Below, piece after piece: positions 23,340 to 33,928 of a stretch of 64,000 bases of DNA. This DNA is from Hofstenia miamia (Eukaryota; Xenacoelomorpha; Acoela): contig SCFE01000062.1 in assembly GCA_004352715.1 (NCBI GenBank), positions 998,196-1,062,195 of the forward strand. The letters are read 5' to 3'. The position numbers were made by a program, and so were the translations under genes. Position 1 is the stretch's first letter, and each line of letters opens with the position of its first letter. The notes below the pieces were generated by a model. The model was not told the DNA's origin. It was given only the letters and a program-made list of their open reading frames with translations, and did no database searches.

Positions 23340-23344
<5 letters not shown>

Positions 23345-23381
<37 letters not shown>
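23345..23381. repeat. (TA)n microsatellite between Penelope copies 2 and 3
   Basis: TA array, repeated with identical length at 24387-24423 in the second copy of the duplication. Confidence 0.95.
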
Positions 23382-23386
<5 letters not shown>

Positions 23387-23604
23387 TGGATGTAATCTTT
23401 GATATGTATTCTTGTTCAGCATATTGGTCCGTTCAAATTTCTTTAAATATAATGCTTCTTCAATTTTGGTATCCTTAGTTTTCATATTGATGGTAAAATT
23501 TTCTTTTTTAATTTCATGGTGGTGTTGAAATATTTCAGTATTTAAATGTCCGTTAATGTTTTGTTTTATGTGTTTCTCCAATGTACAATTTGTTACAATT
23601 GTCA

Positions 23605-23605
23605 N
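23605..23605. other. Single-N scaffold join
   Basis: One N separating the two identical 1041-bp copies: one contig apparently ends here and the next begins again at the equivalent of 22564. Confidence 0.85.
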
Positions 23606-24381
23606 TAATCATCAGAATACAAAATTTGTGGCACTAATATTTACAATGTACTACCCTAAAATTTAATGATGTTTAAATTTTTATGCACTTAGAATAAATT
23701 TAATATGCTCATATTACTTTGCTTGTTCAATATTTGATCTTTGTTATTGTTCTTAATTATTAACGCTTCTGCGTATTGAATGTTTTCATTATTATATTAA
23801 AATGATGTTGATGCATATATATTTCTGACATTTGATGACCTGATAGATGCTCATTGATCCTAGTTATAAAATGGCATTTAGTTTCCCCAATGTAAGAAAT
23901 ATTGCATTCTTCACAATTGTATTTATAGACAAGTGAGGAAACTAGCATTTTTTCGATAGGATCTTTGTTCTTAAAAATGCCGGACGTTTTCTTTGATTGC
24001 AAAATTGGTGTTAACTTAGTTAATTCTAATCGTGTTTTAATGATCTTTATCCGTGCTTTTAAGAAAAAATGCTAGTTTCCTTTTAAGAGATTTTGATTGT
24101 CCTCAGTATATGGTATTTTCCAATATATTGGTATTTTATCTTCATCATTTGCTTTGTTACATTCAATAGACTTTGAGGTGAAAACTTGGTCAACAATATT
24201 TTTAATCAATTTATGTGGATAGCCGTTCTTTTCAAATATTTCATATAATTCAATTATGGATTCAATCATGTTATTATAATTTAAAGAAATTTTAATAATT
24301 CGATTTAATATTAAATTCCCACAAATTTTGTATTCTGATGATGATTTTCGAATCGAAACCAGTTAACATTAAATTGACCAC

Positions 24382-24428
<47 letters not shown>

Positions 24429-24646
24429 TGGATGTAATCTTTGATATGTATTCTTGTTCAGCATATTGGTCCGTTCAAATTTCTTTAAATATAATGCTTC
24501 TTCAATTTTGGTATCCTTAGTTTTCATATTGATGGTAAAATTTTCTTTTTTAATTTCATGGTGGTGTTGAAATATTTCAGTATTTAAATGTCCGTTAATG
24601 TTTTGTTTTATGTGTTTCTCCAATGTACAATTTGTTACAATTGTCA
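23606..24646. repeat. Exact 1041-bp duplicate, second copy
   Basis: Duplicate of 22564-23604. It carries the same Penelope fragments (23760-24002 and 24072-24269, minus strand), the same hammerhead-like motif (24335-24364) and the same TA array. Beyond 24646 the sequence continues into new Penelope copy 3 sequence, whereas the first copy stops at the N. Confidence 0.9.
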
Positions 24647-25130
24647 CATTGATATTTATAAACAATTGAAGAAACTAAGTCTTCGGGAATGTGGTCTTTG
24701 TTTTTAAAAAAATGTTCAGTTTCCAAACAATTAAAAACTGGTATAACTCTTGATCTTATGAACTTTTGATTGATATTTATTAAGTTCTTTAACAATTTCT
24801 TGATGTTGCTATCTATATATGGAAGTTTCCAATATATTTTTTGCTTCTCTTGATCTTGCAATGATTAAGTTATTAACTTTGTTTCATTATCTTGTTGTAA
24901 AATCTATTTTGTAATAATTTTTTAATTAATTTATGCGGATAAATATTATTTTCAAAAATGGTGTATAATTTGTCAAGTGCTGATGTTAAAGCTTTGTAAT
25001 TGGATGATGTTGCGTAAATACTTTTGCAAATTGCTTAGACGCTGTTGATTTTAAAATTCTTGTCACAATAGGATGTAAATGGTATATATAGGCCAGTGTT
25101 TGTAATTTTGAAGTGGTAGCTTAAAGAAAA
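24424..25130 (-). mobile_element. Penelope-like element copy 3, truncated
   Basis: A different Penelope family member. Reading down the minus strand: YHFKITNTGLYIPFTSYCD and YPHKLIKKL near 25100-24900, KIYWKLPYIDSN and VYKYQCDNCNKLYIGETH (24595-24861), then after a frameshift EKHIKQNINGHLNTEIFQ and the element C-terminus (24423-24665). This is the RT C-terminal end, linker and GIY-YIG endonuclease, with stops and a frameshift. Both flanks are (TA)n tracts (24387-24423 and 25143-25169). A second image of its end lies at 23382-23604 because of the exact duplication. Confidence 0.82.
24595..24861 (-). pseudogene. Linker plus GIY-YIG N-terminal fragment of Penelope copy 3
   Basis: Eighty-eight codons: IYWKLPYIDSN, then FKNKDHIPEDLVSSIVYKYQ and LYIGET. 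The frame is lost just after YIGETH and continues in the overlapping frame at 24423-24665. Confidence 0.75.
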
Positions 25131-25142
25131 AGTTGTATGATG

Positions 25143-25169
25143 ATATATATATATATATATATATATATA
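25143..25169. repeat. (TA)n microsatellite
   Basis: TA run next to the 5' edge of Penelope copy 3. Confidence 0.9.
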
Positions 25170-27674
25170 CATGTCTTTGCATGCATCTCATAAACCCAAG
25201 AAATCAGAGAATAACCACATCTGGTCTATTTCTTTATTAAAATAATTATAAAAATCTAATGGAAATAAGCTTAATGTAGGATCTAATCATTTCAAGTAAA
25301 ATATATGCATTTAATTTCAATGAGTCCTTGTTGACCTGACCTAGATAATTGTTGAACCGATCCGTCCCACTTTCATGCCTGATCTGGACTGAAGCCCGAG
25401 TGGGAAAGCGTGAGTAATTCCAATTGGTGCATTCACCGCATTTTGAATACAGCTGAAGTAGCAAAAAATTCGTCTATCCAGTGACATTTTCAGACTTCAG
25501 ATATCTTCATTAGCTTACGAGTCAAGAACACGTAATTACATTTTCAAGAAATAAGGCAGATTCTAAGAACTCAGGACTACAATGCGTCTATTTTTTTCAA
25601 ACAACTTCGTGTCCACATTATTTACGGATTCCACGATGAAGCTTTCCCATTAACCTGTGTTATTTACATTAGTTTAATATAAATGCTAAAATTTCTTTTT
25701 CCTACTGTGAATTATAGTTTTGTCAAATGGCCCAGAGTTGGAACATGCCTGACATTTCAAAGATGCCCGGAAGTTGGCCAACAACTGTTAATATCTGCCA
25801 GCAGATTTTTAGCCAGTAAATCTTACTTACATTACATATCAAAGGCTTCTAAATAAAAGTCCTTGTTGCATATATATATATATATATATATATGTAGGCT
25901 GTTTTAAACTAGGAAATTCCGCATGGTAATTCAAAAAGCTGAAATTACACAACGCGAATTTCAAAGTCAATAAATACATTTCTGGTAAAATACAAATTTT
26001 GATATTTTCCATGGTTCAGTTTTTGCATAATTTTAATCAAATTTTCATTTTTTTACATCAATTAAAATTGTGAATTCCTTTGTTAGCTTGGTTAGAATTT
26101 ATTTGAGTGATAGCTAAAATATATAAAATTAAGAGATGCATATTTTTTCAACAATTCCAAACCAGTGGAGGCTGGTGCATGCAAAAGTTAGGCAACCAAT
26201 TATTTTTCATGTAACCAAAATTGTGTAAATAAATAGTGAAAAATTTATTTATACATGAAATTCCCAGTGCGAGTTTTCTCAGAAATTTATCTGTAATATT
26301 ATTATAGAAATAAGATTAGTCCTGCAGTTGTTTTAATAAATCACTATCAAGAAAAAATTGTTAATGATTTCTGTAGTTTTTTCCTCTAATCGGTTATTAT
26401 TGTATTTGTTTAAAATTTCTTTAAACAGAAAGTAATCGTTCTGCAAGACGGTGATCAAAATCCCATAGTTTGCATTAATTCAAATATTTAAAAATATTCG
26501 GCAATGCAGTCTATAAATCGTGCATTAGTAAAAATATTGAATAAGAATTCTGTTGATTTTTACAATTGAAGGCATGTTGATGATAGAAAACTTGAGATAA
26601 ATTACAAAGTTATCCAAGATTGAGAAACTTAGAGTAGAAGTGGCAGCTGATGAAAATCACATTTAAATCATTCAAAGTTTCTTAAAAATTATTTCCATAT
26701 ATATATCACCTTAAAATATCCACGTAATATTTGATTTTTTGAATGAATTGGTAGCACATTCGTAGAAAAAATTCGTCTTTGATTCACAATTCCAATAAAT
26801 TTTCTAAATTCTGTAAAGGAAAGAATATTGTACAAACAATCCAGATAAGAGCCTCACTAAAATATATTTCTGCTTCTGGTACTGCTTGAATGTAAAAATG
26901 TTTTCTGATTGATTTAAATAAAAAATATCAGGTATACTTTTGGGTTATTGTATTGAATTAATATATTTCGCGGGGTTCTTTAGGCTACGGTTAAGCTATG
27001 TGATTGGTCACGCGTGATCTGTCACATTTTGATAAAATCGCAGGTCTAACCACCGAGATAATTAGCGATGTGATGTGTTTTGTAACGTTTCCTTAAAAAG
27101 GAAATATTTCAATGTGAAGCAATAAGCGGAGTGCTTGCTTTGCTAGCTAAATCTTCTCGCGATGTGTTGAAAAAAAACGGATCTAATTTCATTGTTTGAG
27201 CAAGCGTAGGTACAGAATTAAGACATTTGCTTGCTGTGGCGCAATCATTCAATTATTTTTAAATCAAATCGTAATGAATTATTTCATAATTTAATTCTTG
27301 ATTCTTGAATTTTGTTTTCAAGCAAAACTAATAATTTACGATTTGTACATTTGTATAGATATAAATTCATGCAATTAAGAATGAAATTCTTTATTACAAA
27401 ATTATTGGGCAAGCACTTCTTGCCTTGCTTACACGCACGAGCCGCCTATGTTCCAAACACGACTACTTCTTCAGTAGGAGGTGCCAAACCTCGAAACAGT
27501 AATTTGCGCTTGAGTATTTTCGCAACCAAAAAGATTTCCGATTTGATTTTATTGTAAACGCAACTTCTGTTGATATTGTTAATTAGTTCCATAAAAACAA
27601 AGCAAAAATACACAGTCAAAACAAAACAACTCAATTTATGGCAAAATTATTGAAATAAATTTAAATATTATTCC
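25170..27674. other. Gene-free stretch
   Basis: No recognised gene. A (TA)n run lies at 25870-25893. CAGTGGAGGCTGGTGC at 26164 resembles a hAT terminus, but its partner was not found. Confidence 0.45.
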
Positions 27675-27675
27675 A

Positions 27676-28830
27676 ATAAGATAAGATAAGATATTCTTTA
27701 TTCAGATGAATATTAACAATTAAAAACTGGTAATTTATCTGAACAGTGTAATCAAATACACAAACATTATACAAATACATACAATAGGATAAAACAATAT
27801 ATACAATAAATATACCATGCTAGGGATAAACTATTATAAGGATTTAAAGAACGAAATGTTGCATAATCATTATGTAGAATTTGTATCGCAGCAATGCTTT
27901 ACACGAGAAATACTTTGCTTAAAAAAATTTTAATGTGCTTCTTAAAAGCTTCCAATTGTTCAATGTTCTTTCACTCTTTAGGTAGTGAGTTCCAAGTTTG
28001 AATAGCGGAATTAATGAATGATTGCTTCAAAACTTCTTTTCTGCTTATGAATAAAATCAGGCAATGAAATAGTATTATAAGGTCGTGGTAATTTCTTGAT
28101 GAGCTTAGAAAACGTTGACATTGTGTTCAACATTATTTGCTGGTTTGTGAAAATGTTAGAACTAGAAATAAAGTGCTTAGTTCTAGAAGAATGTTTCTTT
28201 AAAAAATTTAGAGCCCATTTTAGTTAAATATTGAGTTTTTTACATCAGTAAACAATATATTTGTATAACTGAGGTGACTCACAATAAATGAATGAAAAAA
28301 TTGAACTTGCACAGGCTGGTAATTGCATTGCTATCATTGACATTCTTCTTATGCCTATAGCCATTTTTCGGACTATTGCATTAATATGAGATTTAAAGTT
28401 TGGCTTCGGGTCAAAATTTGTTCCTAAATATTTGAAATTGTCTACAGTTATTGAGATTCAGAGTTAATGCTGAAACATTCGATTTAGTCGTAGTGCGCTG
28501 CAAAATTCAAAATTCTTGTACAAGTCGAAATACGTTGACAATTTGTTGCAATTATATGTTACAGATTCAATTGCTAAATGCTTCGATTTATAATTCCAAT
28601 TGCAACACTGTAGTCTGCTGCAACCTGTAACAATGTAATTTCTTCAAGCCTTAGATTTTCACAGTATTTTCTCCCAAACAAAGCAAAATTATTTGTTAAT
28701 TTTGACAGGTAATTGGTGGCTAAAATTACTGAGATTTCCAGCTCCAGTCGGTTCCATCTCTGATGTATCTACAGTAATAATAATAAGCTTTCAATACTTG
28801 CTCTTGGCCAACACCATCATGTAGTACTTC
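27676..28830 (-). mobile_element. Degraded LINE, 3' part, minus strand
   Basis: The 3' end is a short TCTTA repeat (minus strand) after AATAAAGAATA. Translating the minus strand with frameshifts gives successive LINE blocks: a YADD-like VAADYSVAIG near 28600, NFKYLGTNFDPKPNFKSHIN near 28400, RRMSMIAMQLPA near 28330, and the C-terminal QTWNSLPKE near 27970. These are the post-catalytic half of a non-LTR reverse transcriptase. Stops and frameshifts are frequent. The upstream limit near 28830 is approximate. Confidence 0.75.
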
Positions 28831-29291
28831 AAATCATATTCATTGTGGAAAGTGTAGTATATTCACAAATGTTTGTACTACTATCCTCTAGGGGTGGACA
28901 CGGGTCAGCTTTTTGTCGGGTTCAGGTCGAAAGATTTTTCCTTAAATCAGGCCATGTCGAGTTCATCAACAACGTTGACAGTGCTGGTTGCACGCATACG
29001 TTTTAGCACTACATTAAACGGTGCATAACGTGTAACTGTTTTGTCGCATGACAGTTAATGCATAGCAAAGCATTTAATTTTCCACTACTAACTGAAAATA
29101 CATATAATTTTGATTGCTTTGGTGCAGTAGAATCAATTTTACGCAGACAGATCGGGTCCAAAAAGTTTTGCTCGATTCCAGACCTGCTGCACTCATAGGT
29201 TTCAGAAGTACTGATTTTCAAAATTTGTGAAAATCCTATTGCATAAATGAAATTTACATCAAAACTATTATGATTTCTGAAACATTTGAAT
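28831..29291. other. Gene-free stretch with possible hAT remnant
   Basis: TAGGGGTGGACACGGGTC at 28889 has the look of a hAT terminus followed by sub-terminal GGGTT words; the partner end is unclear. Confidence 0.4.
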
Positions 29292-29299
29292 GTAGGCAT

Positions 29300-29620
29300 T
29301 AGTGTTCTACGACAAAGTCTATTTTCTTCGGCCCTAGCCGGTCGTGCAAAATAAATTGTGACCTTAACTAGCCGTTGGCCGTAACGCAGCCGCCCGTTAG
29401 CCGTGATTTTTTTGCTGTATTTTTACTACTATTAAGTAAAACACTGCAATTTTCAATGGAACGATTAAAACACTCATAATTCAAACAATTAAAGAAAATG
29501 GTCAAAGCGACTAAGTTTTAAAAAACAAAATACAAATAAAAATCATGGAAATAAATTGTTCATCATAATGTTCAGAAATGATTCTGGCCGTAAAACAAAA
29601 TCTTTAGCCGCCGAACACTA
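29300..29620. mobile_element. hAT-type MITE (321 bp)
   Basis: Terminal inverted repeat TAGTGTTC (29300-29307) and GAACACTA (29613-29620), followed inward by CGGC-rich words. The flanking 8-mers GTAGGCAT (29292-29299) and GTAGACAT (29621-29628) match at 7 of 8 positions. No coding capacity. Confidence 0.78.
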
Positions 29621-29628
29621 GTAGACAT

Positions 29629-30281
29629 GCAACCATTTATGCATATACTAAACTGTTGCCGGCGAATTCGTTGCTGTTTTGCACATCATGTATGTATGTG
29701 TGGAGTTCGTTTTAAAATTTCCTTTACAAGGCATAAGGGCCGAGCTAAATATTTGATAAAATTGAATATGAAATTTGAATTCGCAATGAAAAATCAACGC
29801 TATAATACAAAACATTGAAAGGATAAATCGGCAAGAGTAAAGTGCAATAAATTTGAACACTACTGTACATCGATTGAGAACTGATCCCTTCTTCAAAATG
29901 TGTTTTATTAGTTCGATGCGAATCGGTGAAAATTTTTTCCACTATAAAATGCACAAAAGTGTTTTACATTGTTTTGAAAATGTATTGATTAGTTGTAGTT
30001 CTTTAAAGAATTTGATAGAAAGTGTTGATTGTATATTCACTTTTTTCTTCTATATATAACTAATGAGCTTAGCGAATACTCGTAATATCAACATATTGAA
30101 AAATCAAAATCATTAGACGAATTGTTTTTTTATAAGTAAGCATATTACAACATTATGCTTCCAAAAATCAAAACCTGAAGTAATTGAAAGATATACTTTG
30201 TGATAAAACAAAAAATCTGTGATATACTTTGTTGCTCACCCAACAGATAATTTCGTAAAAGCAACTTTTTGCTAAATGCTA
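29629..30281. other. Gene-free stretch
   Basis: Only short accidental frames between two MITEs. Confidence 0.5.
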
Positions 30282-30289
30282 TACATATA

Positions 30290-30603
30290 TAGGGTTGTTT
30301 TAAGCACTATTCAAAACAAATGCATTTTTAAATGTTTTTTCAAATTTATATAGAAATGTTTGGAAAAAAATTTTGGGTTTTGTCCATTATACTTTTATAA
30401 CAGAAGAAATAGGAAAACTTATTTTTTGTTTACGTGTATGACACGAAAAATGAATTTTGATAAATTTATCAAAATTTAATGTGTGCTACTATTTGCGTTT
30501 TTAGCAGTTTTCGTGCCTTGGGCTGGTTCTGCATAAAGGCAAAAAACATTGTTTTAAACGGTTAAAACGTTTTTTTGTAAAAAATACTTTTTTGCCAACC
30601 TTG
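30290..30603 (-). mobile_element. hAT-type MITE, family A copy 2 (314 bp)
   Basis: Begins TAGGGTTG and ends CAACCTTG, flanked by TACATATA (30282-30289) and TACATGGA (30604-30611), 6 of 8 matching. In reverse complement it aligns along its length with 14539-14883 (shared TGGACAAAACCCAAAA, CATTTTTCGT and TAAAAACG blocks). It sits about 180 bp beyond the stop codon of the PDZRN gene. Confidence 0.72.
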
Positions 30604-30640
30604 TACATGGATAGAAATTGCTGAATAAGTTAACTGAAAA

Positions 30641-30646
30641 TTTAAT
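30641..30646 (-). terminator. Candidate poly(A) signal (ATTAAA) of the PDZRN gene
   Basis: ATTAAA on the minus strand about 140 nt after the stop codon; no AATAAA is closer. Weak. Confidence 0.2.
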
Positions 30647-30786
30647 GAACCTCTGAACACAAACATTTTTCAATGCGTTTAAAAACAATAATTTCATAAA
30701 AAATTGGAAAATTGTAAATTAACAAAAATACTGAATATGTATGTAAGTTAAAATAAGTCCTTGAATTAGCACCAATTCTTGATTCT

Positions 30787-31731
30787 TCAAACAGTGGTGA
30801 CAGAAAGAAGGGGGTTTTCTGCCGCCTGGTTCATCACTTCCTGAAATGTGAGATAATTTTCGGCAACGTTCCGCTTGCTGCCCGCTCGAACTTTTGAAGC
30901 ACCCGCGGCATTTTCATCTTCGCGTAATGTATGAGATTTGATCAACAACTCTTTGCGAAGTTTGCGATCACGCGCCATTAAGAACTGCCGCTTACGCTCC
31001 TGACGACTCCAGTATTTACCAACCTTGATTTCAGATAACGTGTCATCATCTGTAGTAAATAGATCTCGCTCGGTATTGATGCGATCGGCTCTTTTCTTCA
31101 ATACACGTTCGCGATTGCATTTTTTCGACTCAATATTTGGGATGGCGTTTGTAACATTAGCTTTTGTGATATAACGTGTGCCATCAGCGCGGATTTTAAC
31201 TTTCCATTCAGAATTTGGTGAGCTGTCACGCTTACCACACTTGCATATGTTCTCCTTCAGCTTCATGTATTGTAGATATTCGTGGTACTGCGATGAAGGA
31301 TTACCCATAGTCTTCGAGAAGCAAATATGCTCTTCCAATTTATTAGGTTTCTGTTTAGATTTCTTTAATGTTCCGGATTTCTCACCAGACTTACGACCGC
31401 TTCGATCGTCCTTTGTGTTGGCTGAGGCCGCTTTGCCTTTACTTTTACGATGTTCCACAGAATCTTTACTGGATTTCGTAGGTAGCAAACACATTGTCTC
31501 TCGTTTCATAGTATCTACTGGGAGCTCGGCTTCTGAAGAGTTACTGCTAGAGAGTGAGGTCCATTGATCGGTTTTCTTTGTGCTGATACGATTATTATTA
31601 TTATCATTGTGTAGATTGGCACTAGAGTCTGAATCGCTGCTAACTTTGTTTTCACCATGTTCTGAAGCCGAGTCGGTTTTGTTGATCTCTTCATATATAG
31701 GTGAAATCAGTGGAATTTTATTCGTTGTTGC
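30787..31731 (-). CDS. PDZRN3-like: PDZRN exon 8: linker and conserved C-terminus
   Basis: The acceptor TTTATTTAG precedes GCAACAACG at 31731; 314 codons to TGA. The first 175 or so residues are low complexity: Ser/Asp/Asn-rich, with an (AAT)n-encoded Asn run, then Lys/Ser-rich, probably disordered. Next come HEYLQYMKLK and EWKVKIRADGTRYITK, then TTDDDTLSEIKVGKYWSRQE and finally NPLLSVTTV. These blocks match vertebrate PDZRN3/4 closely. The C-terminal TTV is a class I PDZ ligand and could bind the protein's own PDZ domains or a partner scaffold. Confidence 0.93.
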   Translation of the reverse strand, partial: ATTNKIPLISPIYEEINKTDSASEHGENKVSSDSDSSANLHNDNNNNRISTKKTDQWTSLSSSNSSEAELPVDTMKRETMCLLPTKSSKDSVEHRKSKGKAASANTKDDRSGRKSGEKSGTLKKSKQKPNKLEEHICFSKTMGNPSSQYHEYLQYMKLKENICKCGKRDSSPNSEWKVKIRADGTRYITKANVTNAIPNIESKKCNRERVLKKRADRINTERDLFTTDDDTLSEIKVGKYWSRQERKRQFLMARDRKLRKELLIKSHTLREDENAAGASKVRAGSKRNVAENYLTFQEVMNQAAENPLLSVTTV

Positions 31732-33573
31732 CTAAATAAATCACAATTAGATGCTAAACAAATATTTAATAAACAATATAAAAATCATTTAACGTTTCTA
31801 ACAACATTAGTAAGTAAACTGAAAATTGTCAAAAAATCGAATGAAAAAATGGGTTTTGCACTTAATCAAATGTTTTGTTCAAACACTTATTTGTATACGT
31901 GTTGCTAGCTAACATAGATGATAGAGTAATCGAAAAAATTACGTGTAATTATAATTAAAAATCGATATTGAGGACAATACAGGGTTTTTGAATACACTTT
32001 CCCTTCCAACGACTGGTGAGAAAATAAACTTAAATTCAAGGGGCAGAACAAACGAAATTGAAGGTAAATATGAGTTAAAAATTTTCCCTGCTGAAATTAT
32101 ACATATAATAGCAACCTTACTTTGAGTTCCTCAAAACCACTGGAAAAGGTAATTTATAGTTGTTCAACTAATTAGTTTGTGCGGTTTATATTACATATAG
32201 AATAGCTAAAGGGCTTGGATTAAGCACATACTCTGTAACGTACTGTGAAATTTACTTGCAAATTATTATCGGCAGAGAGATTATGAAATAGTAGATTTGG
32301 GTCAGCTGTGGGAAACAATTCCTCAAAACAATAAAAATATATTCTCTTAGGTTAAATAAGAACAACCGGATATCCCTCCCCATCTAATACTTTATTTATC
32401 AGTTGATTAAAAAACTTCAATGCAATTAAAACTATGTATGGAAAGCTCATTAAAACGACCATCTATTATTTATTCTGGTGATATGAAACCGGTGTTCGAT
32501 GAAGTATTTCAATGAAATATTTATTCGACGCAAATTCAGAACGAGAAATTACAGAATCGCCACTCCCCTTTGAGAATTACGAGCTGGTCAGTTTAATTCG
32601 ACGTGAGGATTTAAAATAACAGGTTTTGATTGAGTGTAGAAAAATTAGTTTTGCCTTTAAGAGATAACGCCACCAATCAATTATTCTTACAAGAGTTCCA
32701 TAGTAAATCTACGACATTGACATGTATACAGCATATCTTCACTACATTCACAATTATTTCCATTGAGAATCACACTATTAAAATATAATCAAATATGCTA
32801 ATAAACAATATTGCTATAGTAGCTGGAACCCTAACGAAAGAAGGCATTTTAATTTTCCTAGTAGAGTTGGGATTGAGGCCTGCACTAAGCATTTTTGGAA
32901 TCGAGTTTTAACTGACGATCTTGCCCTCGAGCCACCCATTTGTAGGAACATGTGTAAAAATTGGATAAGCAGCTTAACAAAAACGTTACTTTGCATTAAA
33001 ATATCAAACATTTTTGGCTAATCTCGATATTTCTGTGTTCCAATAACGTAAAGTCCTGCTTTTATGCAGCAAAATAAAGCAAAACTAAACAACGGCGGCC
33101 GCTAATAAAGGCAAAGTATCTAACTCCTTGTTCAAGCAGGAAAAAAAGATATATTGTCAATTAAGATTTAAAAGTATATGCATTTCAAAGGAAAAGCGAA
33201 CAACAAAGCGATAAACGCAACCTAAACTTCAAAATGCTCATACAGCGAAAAAGGGAGTAATGAGTCAAAAGCGCTTCCGCAACTTAAAGGCCATTATACT
33301 GAAGAAGCATTGATTAAAACCGTTTTATCTAGTTCAATAAAGCGGAATACACCACTAATTAGCTGTCTACGTACGATTAGTATTAGCAACTTAAAGAGTT
33401 CGTCGCGTGATTAACAAATTGTTTCCCACGCATTAAATAAATGATTTTGCAACATCCAAACTATAATTTAATATGACAATACAATTCAAAGTTACAAAGT
33501 ATAACTCATATTATACTGCAAAACCATTGCACATTTTTTACTATAAAAAATTTTACAACAAACATTTTATTAC

Positions 33574-33611
<38 letters not shown>

Positions 33612-33721
33612 CATAAATATATATACGTGGCGATCGCTACAATGAAATCCATACTAATGAGGGGTAGCCTCAAATGGCTATCGGTACAAAGAGGCCGAAA
33701 TTTGTTTGTACCAATTGCTCC

Positions 33722-33765
<44 letters not shown>

Positions 33766-33889
33766 TATTTTTTTTGTAATTTGCAAGTATAATTCTATTA
33801 CATTTCATGAATATTTAAATAATTTTATGTTGCAAAATTATATGTAAATGGCATAAATTCAGGTATTGACATTCAATTCGTATATAGGN

Positions 33890-33928
<39 letters not shown>

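Larger units (their letters stand above)
22543..23340 (-). mobile_element. Penelope-like element copy 2, truncated, inverted ends
   Basis: About 800 bp between inverted ends (AACCGGTTTCGATTC at 22544, its complement ending in CGAAACCAGTT at 23322; about 45 bp match). Minus-strand fragments encode GYPHKLIKNIVDQVF and IYWKIPYTED (23030-23227), then FKNKDPIEKMLVSSLVYKYN, YIGETK and TRINEH (22718-22960), the linker and GIY-YIG endonuclease of a Penelope element. The RT core is absent and the two pieces are out of frame. Most of it is repeated exactly at 23606 onward, probably an assembly artefact. Confidence 0.85.
22564..23604. repeat. Exact 1041-bp duplicate, first copy
   Basis: Matches 23606-24646 at a constant offset of 1042, including the length of the (TA)n array. 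The right edge abuts the lone N at 23605. Confidence 0.9.

Noticed and set aside
23735-24646. Counting the second set of Penelope fragments as a further insertion
   Set aside because: They are identical to 22.6-23.6 kb across a single N, so they most likely represent the same locus twice.
26164-26796. hAT element starting CAGTGGAGG with ACAATTCCAA flanks
   Set aside because: The 10-mer recurs, but the right end lacks any inverted terminal match; probably coincidence.
31178-31567. 129-codon plus-strand frame
   Set aside because: Antisense shadow of PDZRN exon 8, which has strong family homology on the minus strand.
33654-33700. CTAATGA...GAAA in the intron 7 insert as a hammerhead
   Set aside because: The core base is wrong (A for G) and the segment between does not form a stem II adjoining both core strands; the hairpins there are placed differently.
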